From contig CAMPET010000142.1 in NCBI GenBank assembly GCA_946803715.1, positions 101,901 to 165,900 on the forward strand: a stretch of DNA of 64,000 bases. The letters run 5' to 3'. This stretch comes from Beroe ovata. Its lineage: Eukaryota; Ctenophora; Nuda; Beroida; Beroidae. The notes under the pieces are model-generated. The model did not search any database and was not told where the DNA came from. It saw only the letters and a program-made list of their open reading frames with translations. Both the position numbers and the translations under genes were made by a program. Positions 11,601 through 23,689 of the stretch are shown here, in pieces. How positions within the stretch are numbered: the stretch's first letter is position 1; each line of letters begins with the position of its first letter.

Positions 11601-11821
11601 TTATTCGATTAAATAGTTTGGTTATGATTTAAATGCGGGTTTTTACTTTTTGATAATAGACATTTTGATTGCTCTTTTTTGTACCCTTTGTTTTTGCTGT
11701 ACAGTCTGTTTGATTTTCCATTCTATTTATTTGATAAGATTAAGCAATCATTTATTTGATGAGATTAAGCAATCATACCTGTATTTAATTGATTCATTAA
11801 ATATTCAAAGATTGTAGAAAA

Positions 11822-13075
11822 ATGAAGAAATTTGACATAGTTGTGTTTGGTGGTTCTGGTTACACTGGTGAACATGTCATTCGTGAGTTGTTCCTCACGG
11901 CCACAGCAAGAGAGCTCTCTTGGGCCATAGCTGGTCGTTCCTTGATGAAACTCAGACAAACGCTCCAAAAGATCGCAATAGAACTGTATATCACCGACTA
12001 TTCTGATGTAGGTGTTATAGTAGCTGATGTGAATAACGCTGAATCAATCCATGACATGTGCAGGAGTGCTAAACTGCTGATTAACTGCGTTGGACCATAC
12101 TTCCTATGGGAGAGAGTCGTAGTAGAAGGATGCATCAATGCAAAGTGTCATTATCTTGATATAAGTGGCGAGCCTCTGTTCATGGAACAGACTGAAGCAG
12201 ATTTTCACTTTCAGGCGGAAGAAGCAGAGATTGTCATAGTGAGTGCATGTGGTTTTGATAGCATACCAGCTGATGTTGGAGTTCGATATGCTCAGTTACA
12301 CTTCCCTGGCACGCTTACATCAATTGAAAGTTATTTGAAAATTGGTATCGGTGAAAAGGGGTTCTCTGTTCATTTTCCAACATTTCAATGCATTGTCAAT
12401 GGATTCTCTAACAGGGAATCACTGATCAAGTTTCGAAAGGATCGGAAGTTGCCAAAAGTAAATAAGTTTGGGCCGCACTTAAGAATTAAAACTGGAATCT
12501 GGAAAGAAGACGGATTGTTTTGTGTACCATTTGCAGGGTCTGATCGTTCAGTCATCTGTAGGACTCAGCGAACTCTGTCTTCGACTTTTAACATTGCTCC
12601 AGCTCAAACGGGAGTTTACTTGATGTTCCAGAACACTTGTCAGTTTTTGTATATCTGTTTATTCGGATTGATATTTGTATGTTTTATCAATTTTAAGTTT
12701 GGAAGAAAAATGCTGTTAAAACACCCCCGACTATTGACGTTGGGCTTAGTGTCTCGTGATGGTGCCACTCCGGATCAAATAGCTCAGTCTTCGTTCTGCT
12801 TCACTCACAAAGGAATTGGATTCGGTTCAGGACGGGCACTCGAAGGAGATCCTGATCAGATGATAGAGGTTGAGGTACAAGGACCAGATCCGGGTTATGT
12901 GTCTTGCAGCCGTTTCATAACTCATGCCGCTTACTCTGTCTTAGAGAAGGGACCACAGCTTTATGGTGTTCTCACACCAGGAGCTGTGTTGGATATAGAG
13001 GACTATGTGAACCGTCTCTCTGATAGAGGTATAACATTCACTATTTCCAAAATCGGGTCATGTTCAAAAAAATGA
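11822..13075 (+). CDS. SCCPDH: Saccharopine dehydrogenase-like oxidoreductase
   Basis: A single-exon frame of 417 residues; the human protein has 429. The N-terminal Rossmann motif VVFGGSGYTGEHV binds a dinucleotide. It is followed by AGRS, NCVGPY, DISGEP and CGFDSIPAD, which are hallmarks of the SCCPDH family. A hydrophobic stretch around residues 275-295 (CLFGLIFVCFINF) matches the membrane-associated segment of animal SCCPDH, which is found on lipid droplets and membranes. Despite the name, lysine-pathway activity has not been shown for this family. The C-terminal GPDPGYVSCS and LTPGAV motifs are conserved. A candidate polyadenylation signal (AATAAA) lies near 13315. TFG begins about 480 bp downstream on the same strand. 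Confidence 0.92.
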   Translation: MKKFDIVVFGGSGYTGEHVIRELFLTATARELSWAIAGRSLMKLRQTLQKIAIELYITDYSDVGVIVADVNNAESIHDMCRSAKLLINCVGPYFLWERVVVEGCINAKCHYLDISGEPLFMEQTEADFHFQAEEAEIVIVSACGFDSIPADVGVRYAQLHFPGTLTSIESYLKIGIGEKGFSVHFPTFQCIVNGFSNRESLIKFRKDRKLPKVNKFGPHLRIKTGIWKEDGLFCVPFAGSDRSVICRTQRTLSSTFNIAPAQTGVYLMFQNTCQFLYICLFGLIFVCFINFKFGRKMLLKHPRLLTLGLVSRDGATPDQIAQSSFCFTHKGIGFGSGRALEGDPDQMIEVEVQGPDPGYVSCSRFITHAAYSVLEKGPQLYGVLTPGAVLDIEDYVNRLSDRGITFTISKIGSCSKK

Positions 13076-13555
13076 TGGATAGTTGTAGGTATCTCATCAG
13101 CAGAACAGTTCCTTGTGAAAGTAGAGAGTATAAGTTGAACGATGGAGTTTTGTTTAAGGTTTATCATCGTGTAAAGGAGAAGTCTTATGAAAATGATGTT
13201 AAGTTGTCCCTAATCTGTACACCTGTACCTATACTGTATGTACTAGTTGAACTTTGCAGATGATTCCTTTGTTTTATTATTGAACGTCCTACGCCGATTC
13301 CTCGGTCATGCGAGAATAAATAATCACTTTTTTCTCCTAGACTAGGCGTTTGCCCAGGTGTTTTCTATTTGAATTAACAATTTAAAAATAATTAACTCTC
13401 AGAAATCTAGTCGTCACTAACATGATTTGAATGTGCCACTATCTCATGGATTTAACTGGTTAGTTGATGAATTTTATCGTTTAATTGGAGTATAATATGT
13501 ACTACCTACAAACTTTAGAAGGAGTTACATTAGGAAATACCTTGCACCGTCAGGT

Positions 13556-16500
13556 ATGCTGATAATCAAAGCCCGGCTTGGGGATGAGGTCAGAAGGGTT
13601 CCCATTCACAACGAGGACATCACATATGATGAGCTCCTCCTCATGCTACAACGACTCTTCCCAAAAACCTTGTCGCCTACCGACGATGTGTTACTGAAAT
13701 ACAGAGATGAAGGTATTGCAGTGGTCATTTTACTATATCCTAATATTCCCGTCTATTAATCTTTCTTACTGATACTTTTAATGTTTCGTAGTATAAGAAT
13801 ATCTTGTACGATAATCTATTAGGGGAATCAGGTACTTTTTAAAATTTTTTCATCATATTCGTGGATGTGCCTACCCAAAATGAAGCACTAAGCAGTAAGC
13901 ACGTATATGATGATGGAACAATATGATATAACAGCTAACACTCTAACAGACGGAGATCTCATAACAATAGCAGATGGGTCTGATTTGATGTACGCCAAGG
14001 CATACAGCCGGACTTTGTCCCTAACAATATTCGGTAATGACTCGACATAGTGCTCCATTGTCCTTGAACACTTCATCACCACCCTACATCTCCACTCTTC
14101 GTCACCATGTTTCTCAGTGAACGGAAATGACGTTCCAGCTCTTGATGTTTCTTCTGTGAGGGATATGCGACGAGAACTTGTTTCTCTGAGAGACAGAGTG
14201 AACAGGATCCTTGACAAGCTCGAGGATTCTTATCCGGACCCAACCCCCGGCCCTTCCACTCCTGCTGTCGAGCCTGTGACCGGTGAGTAGCGGTTATAGG
14301 AAATAGGGTTCGGCGCTTCCGATCTATATTATAATTTGGTTGTTTTTTGTCTGTCCGGTTGTCCGTCACGAAATGCACGTGCTGATTTTGAAGTTAAATG
14401 CGCGTTGCAATGGACGCGTGCTACTTCTGTAATAGTGAACTGGAGCTCATTTCTGATGATGGTGCTTTGATTACGTTACGCTTTCACTCTTTAGGAGCAA
14501 TGCACATGTTGACTGGAGCAAAGATTCTACATAATATAATCTTTAGTTGTTGCATCTGCACTGCGAGTATTTTTTTGCCTCACGGTTAAATGCGTCGTTT
14601 TGTCAACATGCACAATGCAAATTGGAACGAACAGCGGGGCAAGTATCATGTCACACTGCCAATCAGAAGAAATGGCCGATTTGTTCCAAAGTGCTCCTTC
14701 ATAAAATCAACGTTTCGAGAGCGTAGTTGAGACTTGACATCCAATCACTCTCAATACCTCTGCCCTCAATCGATAGGAAAATGCATCATTGTGCTGTTTT
14801 TGATTAACGTTTTCGTTGTGTTGTTGTATCTGATATTGTTCAATTGGTAGAGTACCTAACACGTCCATTTGACGGGTTTTCTAGTAATTAGATAATTGAT
14901 TATTTGTATTATAAATAGGATTATCGTGCCCCCTTTGTCTCTTGAATAGCGCATTTATCTCTTTTTTCAGAGAAGAAACCCGTATCGGCGGCAGTGAAGA
15001 TAGATCCTTCAACAACGGCAGAGTTCGATCCTCTGAATGATTCAACTAGAGCTCCTCATAAACAAGAAGGTGGGTTCATCATCTTGCTGCCCTCTGGTAT
15101 CCCTTCGGAACTGAGGAATTAAATCGTCTAACTAAGTATTGTTTCAATTTTACACCGAAGCCTCTTATAGGCTTTGTAGGTCTATGTTCGGAGTGGCACC
15201 GTGTCCTCTTCTACCCCAATTGAACTCACCCAACGATTTAGATATCTCGTTCAGCATTCTCACGAATTTTTCTTTGAGAGATTGATTAAGGAGTATTGCG
15301 TTCAACACAGAATTCCATGGGTTGATAATCAGTGAGAATATAGAGTACCAGTTAGTAGCATCAAACACCTCCAGAGAGTGCAAGATACAGACTATGATAA
15401 ATGGGATCCAACTGACAAAATCGGTCAGTATTATGAGAGCGGCACTTCTTTGAACCTTTTGCGCCCTCCTTTCCAAACGTCTTTCAGTCTTCCTGTCAGC
15501 CACTAAAACACGTCTCCGTGTTGAGATGCTTGCAATGAAAGTATACGACAATGATATCGTACTGAAGCAAGCTATTTGGATGATATGAGACATCCATACA
15601 AACTCGAACTGTGGATCTTCTCTTCTTACCATGTACTTGAAGGTGCAGACCGGATCATTGCCATAAAACTGAATTTCCCTGTTTGGAAACTCAGAGTAGT
15701 CAGAGGAGAACATTCTAGAAAGTAGATGTCTCACTAGCCGCCAGCTCAGTGCCTCGCTGAACCGTAGTCGACCGTAGTACGCTTCTAGGATGGCAATGTG
15801 ACTCTTTTTGTCTTGGGCTCCAAGGAACAGTGGTGTCTCTGTCCCATGGTACATACCATTAACAAAGTAATCCTCAAATGGTTCGGCTAGCGGGATCAGT
15901 GAAACTAACAACGCTTGGCCGATGATGAGAAATACAAGTGAAATTATTTGAGCAGTTCCCTTTCGATCGATTGGAGAAGGTAGGGAGAGAGACCTTGATA
16001 CTGATCTGAGTCTTGTCAAACTGAGTGCTGTCATCGAGAGGACAGAGACTTGGTTACCTACTGAGTTCATCACTCCAATGAAAGTACAGGTGTGACTTGT
16101 CAACCATTCAAACCGCAATTTGCAGTAAGAAGAACCGTAAATAACGTTTAAGACTGAGACTATTAAGACAAAGGCTCCGACCATCAAATCACCAAAGTTG
16201 ATGAGCACTAAGAGTGTTCTATTAGCGAGAGACTCGTCAGTTTTGCTCCCTATTAACGATTCAACTGATGCTGGGATGGTACAGAGATTGAATACCACCG
16301 CAAACACACCAAGAACCCAACCCAGCACGGCCACGACAAGGTTTCTGATAATCCAATTATTGGAACTGCACCATTCAGAGCATTCATCAGAATAGTCGAA
16401 ACAGTCTATTTTACCATCGCAAAGTTTGGTGAGCGGTATCATGTCTGTGCCACTATGGCAACGAAAGTGGTTGGTACAGCTGCGTTCATCAGTGCCGTCT

Positions 16501-19500
16501 CCACAGTCATCCACAATGTTACAAACCTTATCATAGTCCACACAATTCCCATTATCACATGGGAAAATGTCGTTGTGGTACGTGTCATCTGCTCTGTTTT
16601 TCACCAAGAATGTTAATTTGCGGTCGTGTGTGATGCTGTACACACGTTCCTCGAAGCGAAATCTGCAGGAATCTGCTCTGACAAGATCAGATATGATGCA
16701 AGCCGAAGTGATACAGAGGTCTAGACAACTCATGTAGACATATATTGCTCCGTGCACATACCTACAATCGATTCTTGATTTTGTTGGCAATGTGAGCTCG
16801 ATGAATGAATTTTTACCGAATACTTGATTATTAGGAAAAGAAAACTTCGTGTTCGAACAACCTCCATCAACCATTTCACCGAGATACTCAAGCCCATCAA
16901 GACAATGGAACAGTTTGAGTCTCCCACCTACATTTGGAGGAGAGCCCAAGATACTATGGATGTTCCGTGATTTTCTGCACACCTCATTCTCATTCCCACA
17001 TGTATCTATTCCATCACAGAGCTCGGAAAACTGGACTATCCCCGACTCACAGAGGTACACATCTGTACAAACCTCAGTGGATGATAGACGTTTGGTATTC
17101 CCGACGCCACAAGTTGGCCACTCACCATTCTCGTCTTCTCCAGCCATACAGTCATAGACACCGTCTTTAATCCAGGAAAACGGAATTCCCAACTTTTCTT
17201 GAGAACCTAATCGTCTGGCACAAGTTTTATTGGTCGTATCGGAACAGTGCGTCTCATCGATACCATCATAGCAGTCCTCGACTCCATCACAAAACCTGTG
17301 TTTGTGGATGAAGCATGTGATTGAGAGCTGTTGACAAGCCACGTCCAGTTTGTCGTCACATAAAGCTACTCTAGGTAATAAGCTTCCCTTTTTACAGATA
17401 ATTTGGTCTGCTACCGATGATGGGTAGCCGTCGATTTCACAGATCAAGCCAACCCTAGCAGCATCACTACAGTTAGTCTGGTCTCTGAAATCGGTACAAA
17501 TTGGCAAAAAATGAGTTTCCATGTTTAGACTCCAGTAGTTGACCCTACCAATTGGGCCACACCGAGAGAAGTTGAAGAGTGGCATGAGGATATCTTCATA
17601 GAATAAGGGGTGACAGTAACCGGTCACTGTGCCATTCTCACACATCTCTCTGATGATAGCTTCGTCCCGAGGTGATTGGACGCCCCATTCGTAACAATTG
17701 ATATGTCTTGCTTCGATAAAATCTCCCTCATCACTGCTCACTACGCCGTACATGAACCCATTGCAATACATTTCATGATCATATTGATCATTGATCTTGT
17801 ATTGCGCTCTATTGGTAATGATTCCATCGCACATCGTATCCTCTTCCTCACACGCCTGTTGCATGCTTTGCACGTCAACATTCCTACAAGTTGAATTGCC
17901 CTGGTTCGGATAAAAAGCGTGTTGTCCGGCCAGACAAACTTTACTGGCAAGATCATTGACGACAATATAATTCCCATCTCTTCTCGGTCCACACACAGTT
18001 CCACAGGGTGATGGGGAAAACTCCAACTGCTCCATTCTGTCCAACCCACAGGCCTGGTAGAAAGTGGGGTCATTGGGACATAGCTTATCTACAGCAGGCT
18101 GTCTTTCCCGACCAATTCTAGATATGAAGGTTGTGTAATTTGTGTCAGATGCAAAGCACTGAAGATACTTCACACCAGTGTCAGGGTGGAAGCACACTTT
18201 CTTGATGAAACGATTGTGTTCTTGTAACGAACAGTGCTCTGAAATAACAATCTTGTTACCGCTTTGAAATTCGCAATGAATTGCTATCAAAATTTGACAT
18301 CACGTGTCATATTTAACAGATATGGCACATAGTTACCTCCTGTGATGGCACAACATCTCAATAGTAGAGAGAGTCCAAAAACCAGCACGACAACAAAGTA
18401 ACTCATATTGAAATAGATTGTGGTAAATACTTTTTATCATCCGATCGGGCCGGGGGCAGAGTATTTCAGACACGATTGTAGTCATAAGAAGTTGATAAGT
18501 GAGTCCTTTGTTTCGACCTGCGCCGATAATTATCTCTATTATAATTTGGTTGTTTGTGTGTCCGGTTGTACGTCACGAAATGGAGGGTGTTGCAGTGTTG
18601 CACGCGCCGATTTCGAAGTAGGATGCGCGTTGCCATGGACACGTGCTACTACTGTAAGAGTAAACTGCGAGCTCATTTGTGATGGTGGTGCTTTGATCAC
18701 GTTGCTTTTTCTGGTATTTTTCATTTTTAGGAACAATGCACATAGGTACTGATTGGAGCAACGATTCTACATAATAAGATAATATAATCTTGAGTTGTTG
18801 CATCTGCACTGCGAGTATTTTTTGCCTCACGGTTGAATGCATTGTTTTGTAAACATACACAATGCAAATTGGAACGAAAGTCGAACAGCGGGGCAAGTAT
18901 GATGTCACAGTGCCAATCACAAGAAATGGCCGATTTGTTCCAAAGTGTTCCTTCATAAAATCAACGTTTCGAGCGCGTAGTTGGGACTTGACGTCCAATC
19001 ACTATCAATACCTCTGCCCTCAATCGATAGGAAAATGCATCTTCGTTCTGCCTGTTTTCGATTAACGTTGTCGTTGTCTGAGAGCGATAGAATTTCGACC
19101 GATTCACTAGAAAAATAGAGATACTGTAGTAACTTATTAATAGTAAATAGGGGAGATTCGATCTATATCATTCATGCCGTATCGCTGCTTCACTAGTTCA
19201 TACAAAATTCTACATTATCAAAGAGAGTCTACTACAGCTTTATAGAGACGGTTTCTCAAGCATACAAATGTTGATCGATAGTGCTATCATGATAAGAGAG
19301 GGTGAGATAATCATATTCTGTTACAAAAAGATAATTCCCTCTATAAGTAAATCTATGATTTCAGTGAGGCCCAGTCAGTCTGTAGCTAGTACCAGCTCTA
19401 GTGCAGTAAGTTGTGACCCTTTGCACTGATTCATGTAAAGCTGATCTTGAAATGACAAGGGATGACAGATTATTACCCCCAGAGCGCTACTTTCTCCTCT

Positions 19501-21769
19501 AAGCCGAGTTCGAGGGAGTACGACCAGAGCAACAAACAGACGGTGACTGTCACGCCCAATCAACAACCGCGAGATGATGGAGGCCAGGTCTCAACACCAC
19601 CCGTGTCTCAACCTGTGTCTCAACCTGTGTCTCAATTCCAGTCTCAGCAGAGTGTGCCTTCCTCTACTCACTCTGTAAGTACCTACAGCAATGGGGGAGG
19701 ATGCTAATATATTGAGTGCTAGCCCTATCCCGGCCCTGTTCCACGGTTATAGTAGTTCCACGGTTAGTAGTCCCACGGTTAGTATTGTTTGTGCAGGTCT
19801 CTGGCCGTTACTACCAGCCACAGGGCACCAGATACGTTCAGGTATGTGCACTCTCATGCTGTATTATGTCAGGAGCCGCGCTATAATATATACATCACAC
19901 GTATTTGGGCAATGCGCACCGAATAGGTGTGATGTAACAATTTTATTTAACGCAAGTTACCCTTAAAGCAGGTTACTGTTACCGCTGTATTTCAATATTT
20001 CGACTTTTGAGACATCCTCATGAGTTGAATAACACGATATATGCCTCAAGCGAAGCGAGTGGCATATCTCATTATTCACCGAAGCCGAAGGCTCAGTTGA
20101 ATAATGGATTGTTTTCATCGAGGTCGAAGCCCGAGTTGAAAACATGATGTTATCACAACTTTCGAGTTAAGTAACGATATTATATTACCGAGTGTAAGCA
20201 AAGTGTACATGACATATAGCAGTATTGCGCCTCTTCCACAGCACCCTCCTACAGTATCAATGTATCATTATTTCATGCGTGTGCAATGATTGACTCTCAC
20301 AATCTAATTACCGAGTGTCACATGTGAAGGTAATGTGTCACGTGACGGTGATTAAATCGTGAAGAGGTACTCACGATTATAGTTAAGATGTTTTCAAGTA
20401 CAAGAAAACTTTTTCTGGAAAGTACTCGTTTAAATACCGCTTATAATGCTTCATAATGGTTAGGGGAACTGCCATGAAACAGCAGCTTTATCAAGATTTC
20501 AGTGAGTGGGTTCATGAATTCAAAGTGTGGTGATAATACGAATAAGTGTGGCATAATACCATAAAAGTGTGGGATAAAACCAAAAAAGTGTGGAATAATA
20601 CCAAAAAAGTGGGGGATAATACCAAAAAAGTGTGGGATGATATCAAAAAAAGTGGGGCATAATACGAATAAGTGTGGCATAATACCATAAAAGTGTGGGA
20701 TAAAACCAAAAAGTGTGGGATGATATCAAAAAAGTGGGGCATAATACGAAAGAGGGGGGCATAATACGAAAAGTGTGGGAAAAGCACCCAAAATAACACA
20801 TGTTACTACACCGGATATACCAGCCACGAGGTATATAATAGCTTATAAATATCAGGGTAAAGTACGAATGTACATTGTACACGCCCACAAATACACGGTG
20901 ATATATTACCACGGTGTAACATTACCCTCAATTCCACTGTAGAAACGTTATCATGTGCCATTGATATTTCCTCGCTCTCAGCAACTTCTTTTCAGGGTGG
21001 TCAGGCAAGCAGTGTGGCTGAAACTAATTCCATCCCACGGAATACGGCTCATGTTCAACAGCCGACCCAGCCTCAGCCACCTACTCAACCCCAGCCACCA
21101 ACGCAACCTCAGCCTCCAACGCAACCCCAGCCACCAACACAACCTCAACCTCCGACTCAACAACTGTACCATTACGCAGTGAGTGCTATGAGTGACCACA
21201 AAATACCCTTTTTCATAAGTTGCATCCATCTTGGTGAATCTTCTGTATGACTGAGTTCATGAATCCCCGAAATCGACAGAATTCATCAAAAAGTTTGCCA
21301 TTTCATTCTGTTACAAGTGCTCAAGTGCTGGCGATTTGGGGATTCATCTACTGGTATGACTAGTTTTGGACGCGAAGTCATGAATAAAGCAAACACATTG
21401 TCAGTGATCACTAGAATGTAAATACGACGCGCGCTCCGCATGCGCGTTCGCATTTACATACTTTGTGAGCTGATTAACACCAACTCTCGATCCATGAAAA
21501 GACTCAGCCCAATTCTGTTCTCGATTTGAAATTTGAATAACTCTCTCCCATAGCAGCTGTCTCCACACCAGTTGTCATACGCGCAGCTGCCACAACAGCA
21601 AAACTACTACGGTACCCAACCTGCGACACCGCCTGTATCGCAACCTGGCTACTTCCAAACGGGCCCCACCGCTGCGAGAAGTGGGGGCACTGGGGCAAGT
21701 GCTGCTTTCCCGGGCTACCCTCCCCAGCACTATCCTAACGGTCCACCCGGTGGGTATCCTAACTTCTGA
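13556..21769 (+). CDS. TFG: TFG, PB1-domain ER exit-site protein
   Basis: A complete nine-exon model: 13556-13712, 13950-14033, 14118-14282, 14971-15069, 19365-19405, 19483-19674, 19797-19841, 20996-21178 and 21554-21769. All junctions are AG/GT and in phase, giving 393 residues (human 400). Exons 1-2 encode the PB1 domain, with [15 protein letters not shown] nearly identical to vertebrate TFG, and exon 3 the coiled coil ([20 protein letters not shown]). Exon 4 holds AEFDPLND. The rest is a low-complexity P/Q-rich tail with a QPQPPT repeat, ending GGYPNF. TFG forms oligomers at ER exit sites and organises COPII carriers. The start at 13556 lacks about ten residues relative to human, so a short upstream exon is possible. 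Intron 4 contains a receptor gene on the other strand. Confidence 0.93.
14318..14890 (+). mobile_element. Interspersed repeat A, copy 2
   Basis: Lies in TFG intron 3. It begins with tataatttggttgttttttg and runs through the agaaatggccgatttgttcc and ccttcataaaatcaacgttt blocks. It is closely similar to copy 3 at 18530 in the same orientation over about 500 bp. A conserved cacgtgctact block near its start is shared with copies 1 and 3. Confidence 0.8.
15165..18406 (-). CDS. LDLa-bearing rhodopsin-family GPCR (GRL101-like)
   Basis: Two exons, 18406-18337 and 18238-15165, give 1047 residues. Exon 1 encodes a signal peptide ([19 protein letters not shown]). It joins in phase 1 through donor gtaact and acceptor ttatttcag. 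The large exon has a cysteine-rich ectodomain with LDL-receptor class A modules near residues 326, 416, 580 and 613 (for example [16 protein letters not shown] and [14 protein letters not shown]). A seven-helix domain follows at about 645-1005, with an [13 protein letters not shown] end resembling NPxxY; the DRY region is altered (TRLRS). This resembles the snail GRL101 and relaxin-receptor group, but I see no leucine-rich repeats. It should be a surface receptor of unknown ligand. It lies antisense within TFG intron 4. Confidence 0.85.
18530..19070 (+). mobile_element. Interspersed repeat A, copy 3
   Basis: In TFG intron 4, directly 5' of the nested receptor gene, in the same orientation as copy 2. 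Long near-identical runs with copy 2 include gttgcatctgcactgcgag and cctctgccctcaatcgatag. Copies 2 and 3 therefore form direct repeats flanking TFG exon 4 and the receptor gene. Confidence 0.85.
20519..20790 (+). repeat. Minisatellite, about 20-bp unit, in TFG intron 7
   Basis: About a dozen diverged copies of a unit like aagtgtggcataataccaaa, with a larger-order repeat in which blocks of several units recur. Open minus-strand frames rich in PHF are by-products of the repeat. Confidence 0.9.
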
Positions 21770-22053
21770 GACACATAATACTGAGATGATTCTGGACACA
21801 TAACATACGTCTTGCGATAAGTTTGGTTCCTAAATTACACCACTTATGTTTCACGTGTCACATTGCATTAGTGATAAGAAGATTGACCAACTCGACTTTG
21901 TACTTGTAGAAAATGAAATTGTGTTTTGCGATACCCCAGTGGAACACCATGTGGTTATTCACACCGATTTCTCTCTGCCAATCACGTGGCATTGGAATTT
22001 CATTTTCATCACATATTCATTGTTCATCATGCCAATTATGTACCAACAATGTG

Positions 22054-22420
22054 CAGGGTGTGCCAAAAAAGCGACTAAAGTTAAGGTTCATAACTCAGCT
22101 TTTGATCGGACTTTTGGGTGAAATTTGGTGGTCTGATGGGTATTGGCCATAAGTTCTCCCCATCAAAATTTCAATTTCCTAGCTCATAAAATGGCCGAGG
22201 AATCAGCAAAAACCGACTTTCCAGTTTTTTCACGCTGTCTATAACTCCTGTCGTGTTCAAATTTTAACAATAAACTATGCAGCGTAAACAGACATCACTA
22301 ACAGACAGCGTAAACAGCAACACCAAATTGCTCAAAATATTTCAAGTATCTAACTCGAAAAATGACGGAGAAATAAGCGAAAAACAACAGAACTGCTTTA
22401 GTCAACTTCACTAATAACAA
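22054..22420 (+). mobile_element. Truncated relative of the TA-flanked TIR element
   Basis: It starts cagggtgtgccaaaaaag and shares order and wording with the reverse complement of 25084-25551. Shared blocks include the cgctgtctataactc segment and the gaaataagcgaaaaacaac/ggaataagcaaaaaacag segment. The far terminal repeat is not found, so this copy is probably incomplete or old. Confidence 0.55.
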
Positions 22421-23010
22421 TAACACGATCGGGGTCTAAAAATGGATGCGGAATTTAACATAATCCTAAACTATTCGAGAACAAATTTTTGTAGAGGCCA
22501 CAGAATCAGAAACACAAGAAAAGCAGTGTATCACGTAATGAAGTTTGGGTATCAATGATAAAAAATATCGCATTTTCGAGGTAGATTGGAATGTGGTGAA
22601 CATATAGTCATATGGTGATAGTGATACTTCACTACTCTATAGGGTGTATGAAACACATTTTTGTGTGAATGTTTACAATCAGACAATCTTGGTCTCCATG
22701 GGTCATGTATATTGATATCATAATACATTCGATAGATGATTACTTCCAGCTAATTGAATGATTTGAATAACTCTTTGAGTTACTTTGAACTCTTTGGATA
22801 CTTTTTGTAGTCCATGGCCAAGGATGATTGACATTATCATCTGTCAATTGTTCGGTGCTATCTTATCTGATCTCCGTTTCCGATCTGATATCTGATCTCG
22901 GTTTCAAATCGATAGTCCATGTATTCAGTTGCATGACTCTCTTTAGTTTTTATAATGGCCAACAGCCAAGATTAAGTAATATATAAATTATACAATAACG
23001 TTTTTGTTTT

Positions 23011-23360
23011 AGTTCACTCATACTAAATTCATCGCCCTAATCTTTGGAAAATTCCTTTTGTCTCTTTTTAGGTAAAACAAACATGAATCCGCGTATTTTT
23101 AGGCGCTGATTCCGAATCACCCCATGTGATGTAGGGTAAAAATGCTTCCCTGGCGAGTTATGGGCGAAAAACTTATTTGGTCACGTGAACAGAATTTTTT
23201 TTCACTTAATCGCGTTAAAAACCCTCGGGTTAGGGTTTGAGTCAGGGTTGGGGTTTGGAAGCATCCTGTGGGTTATGGTTTGGGATGGGCCAGGAAACCG
23301 AAAAAAACATAAGTCACGTGATAAAATTAGGGCAATGGATTTAGTACGAGCAGTTGAATA
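23011..23360. mobile_element. MITE-like element with about 30-bp inverted ends
   Basis: The left end holds tactaaattcatcgccctaa, and the reverse complement of the right end holds tactaaatccattgccctaa. The inverted ends enclose about 300 bp of non-coding DNA that includes tcacgtgaa and gtcacgtgat near opposite ends. No transposase is present, so this is probably a non-autonomous DNA transposon. Confidence 0.7.
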
Positions 23361-23380
23361 AAAGTTCAAGTACGTCATTG

Positions 23381-23412
23381 TCCTTTTCCATGTGAATCAC
23401 ATGGAAAAAGGA
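23381..23412. repeat. Short near-perfect palindrome
   Basis: ccttttccatgtg, a short spacer, then cacatggaaaaagg. A second small palindrome (taggtaagattcttaccta) occurs near 23509-23530. Function is unknown; both may be remnants of foldback elements. Confidence 0.6.
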
Positions 23413-23585
23413 CTCGACAATGAATTACTTGTCATTGTGATGTCGATCATTGAATTTTTAGAATGAACAATTTATTGTGAGTTGCAAACCTTGTGCCATG
23501 GTCCTTAATAGGTAAGATTCTTACCTATTAAGGTAGGTCTTAATACTAAGAAATTTTGGTTTCAATTGTTGAGTCTATAGATCAT

Positions 23586-23680
23586 TTGTAGGATTTCACA
23601 CTACCCTTGCTGGCGGGGCCGCGGCCGGGCGGAATTGAATGACAATTGGGCGGCGCCGACGGTAGGGTAAAATCCTACAA
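23586..23680. mobile_element. 95-bp TIR element with 9-bp target duplication
   Basis: The ends are ttgtaggattt and its inverse aaatcctacaa, with similarity continuing inward through the ctacc block. The 9-bp sequence atagatcat is repeated exactly on both sides (23577-23585 and 23681-23689), as expected of a target-site duplication. A 9-bp duplication is typical of Mutator-like elements. A second copy is at 32597-32693. Confidence 0.75.
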
Positions 23681-23689
23681 ATAGATCAT

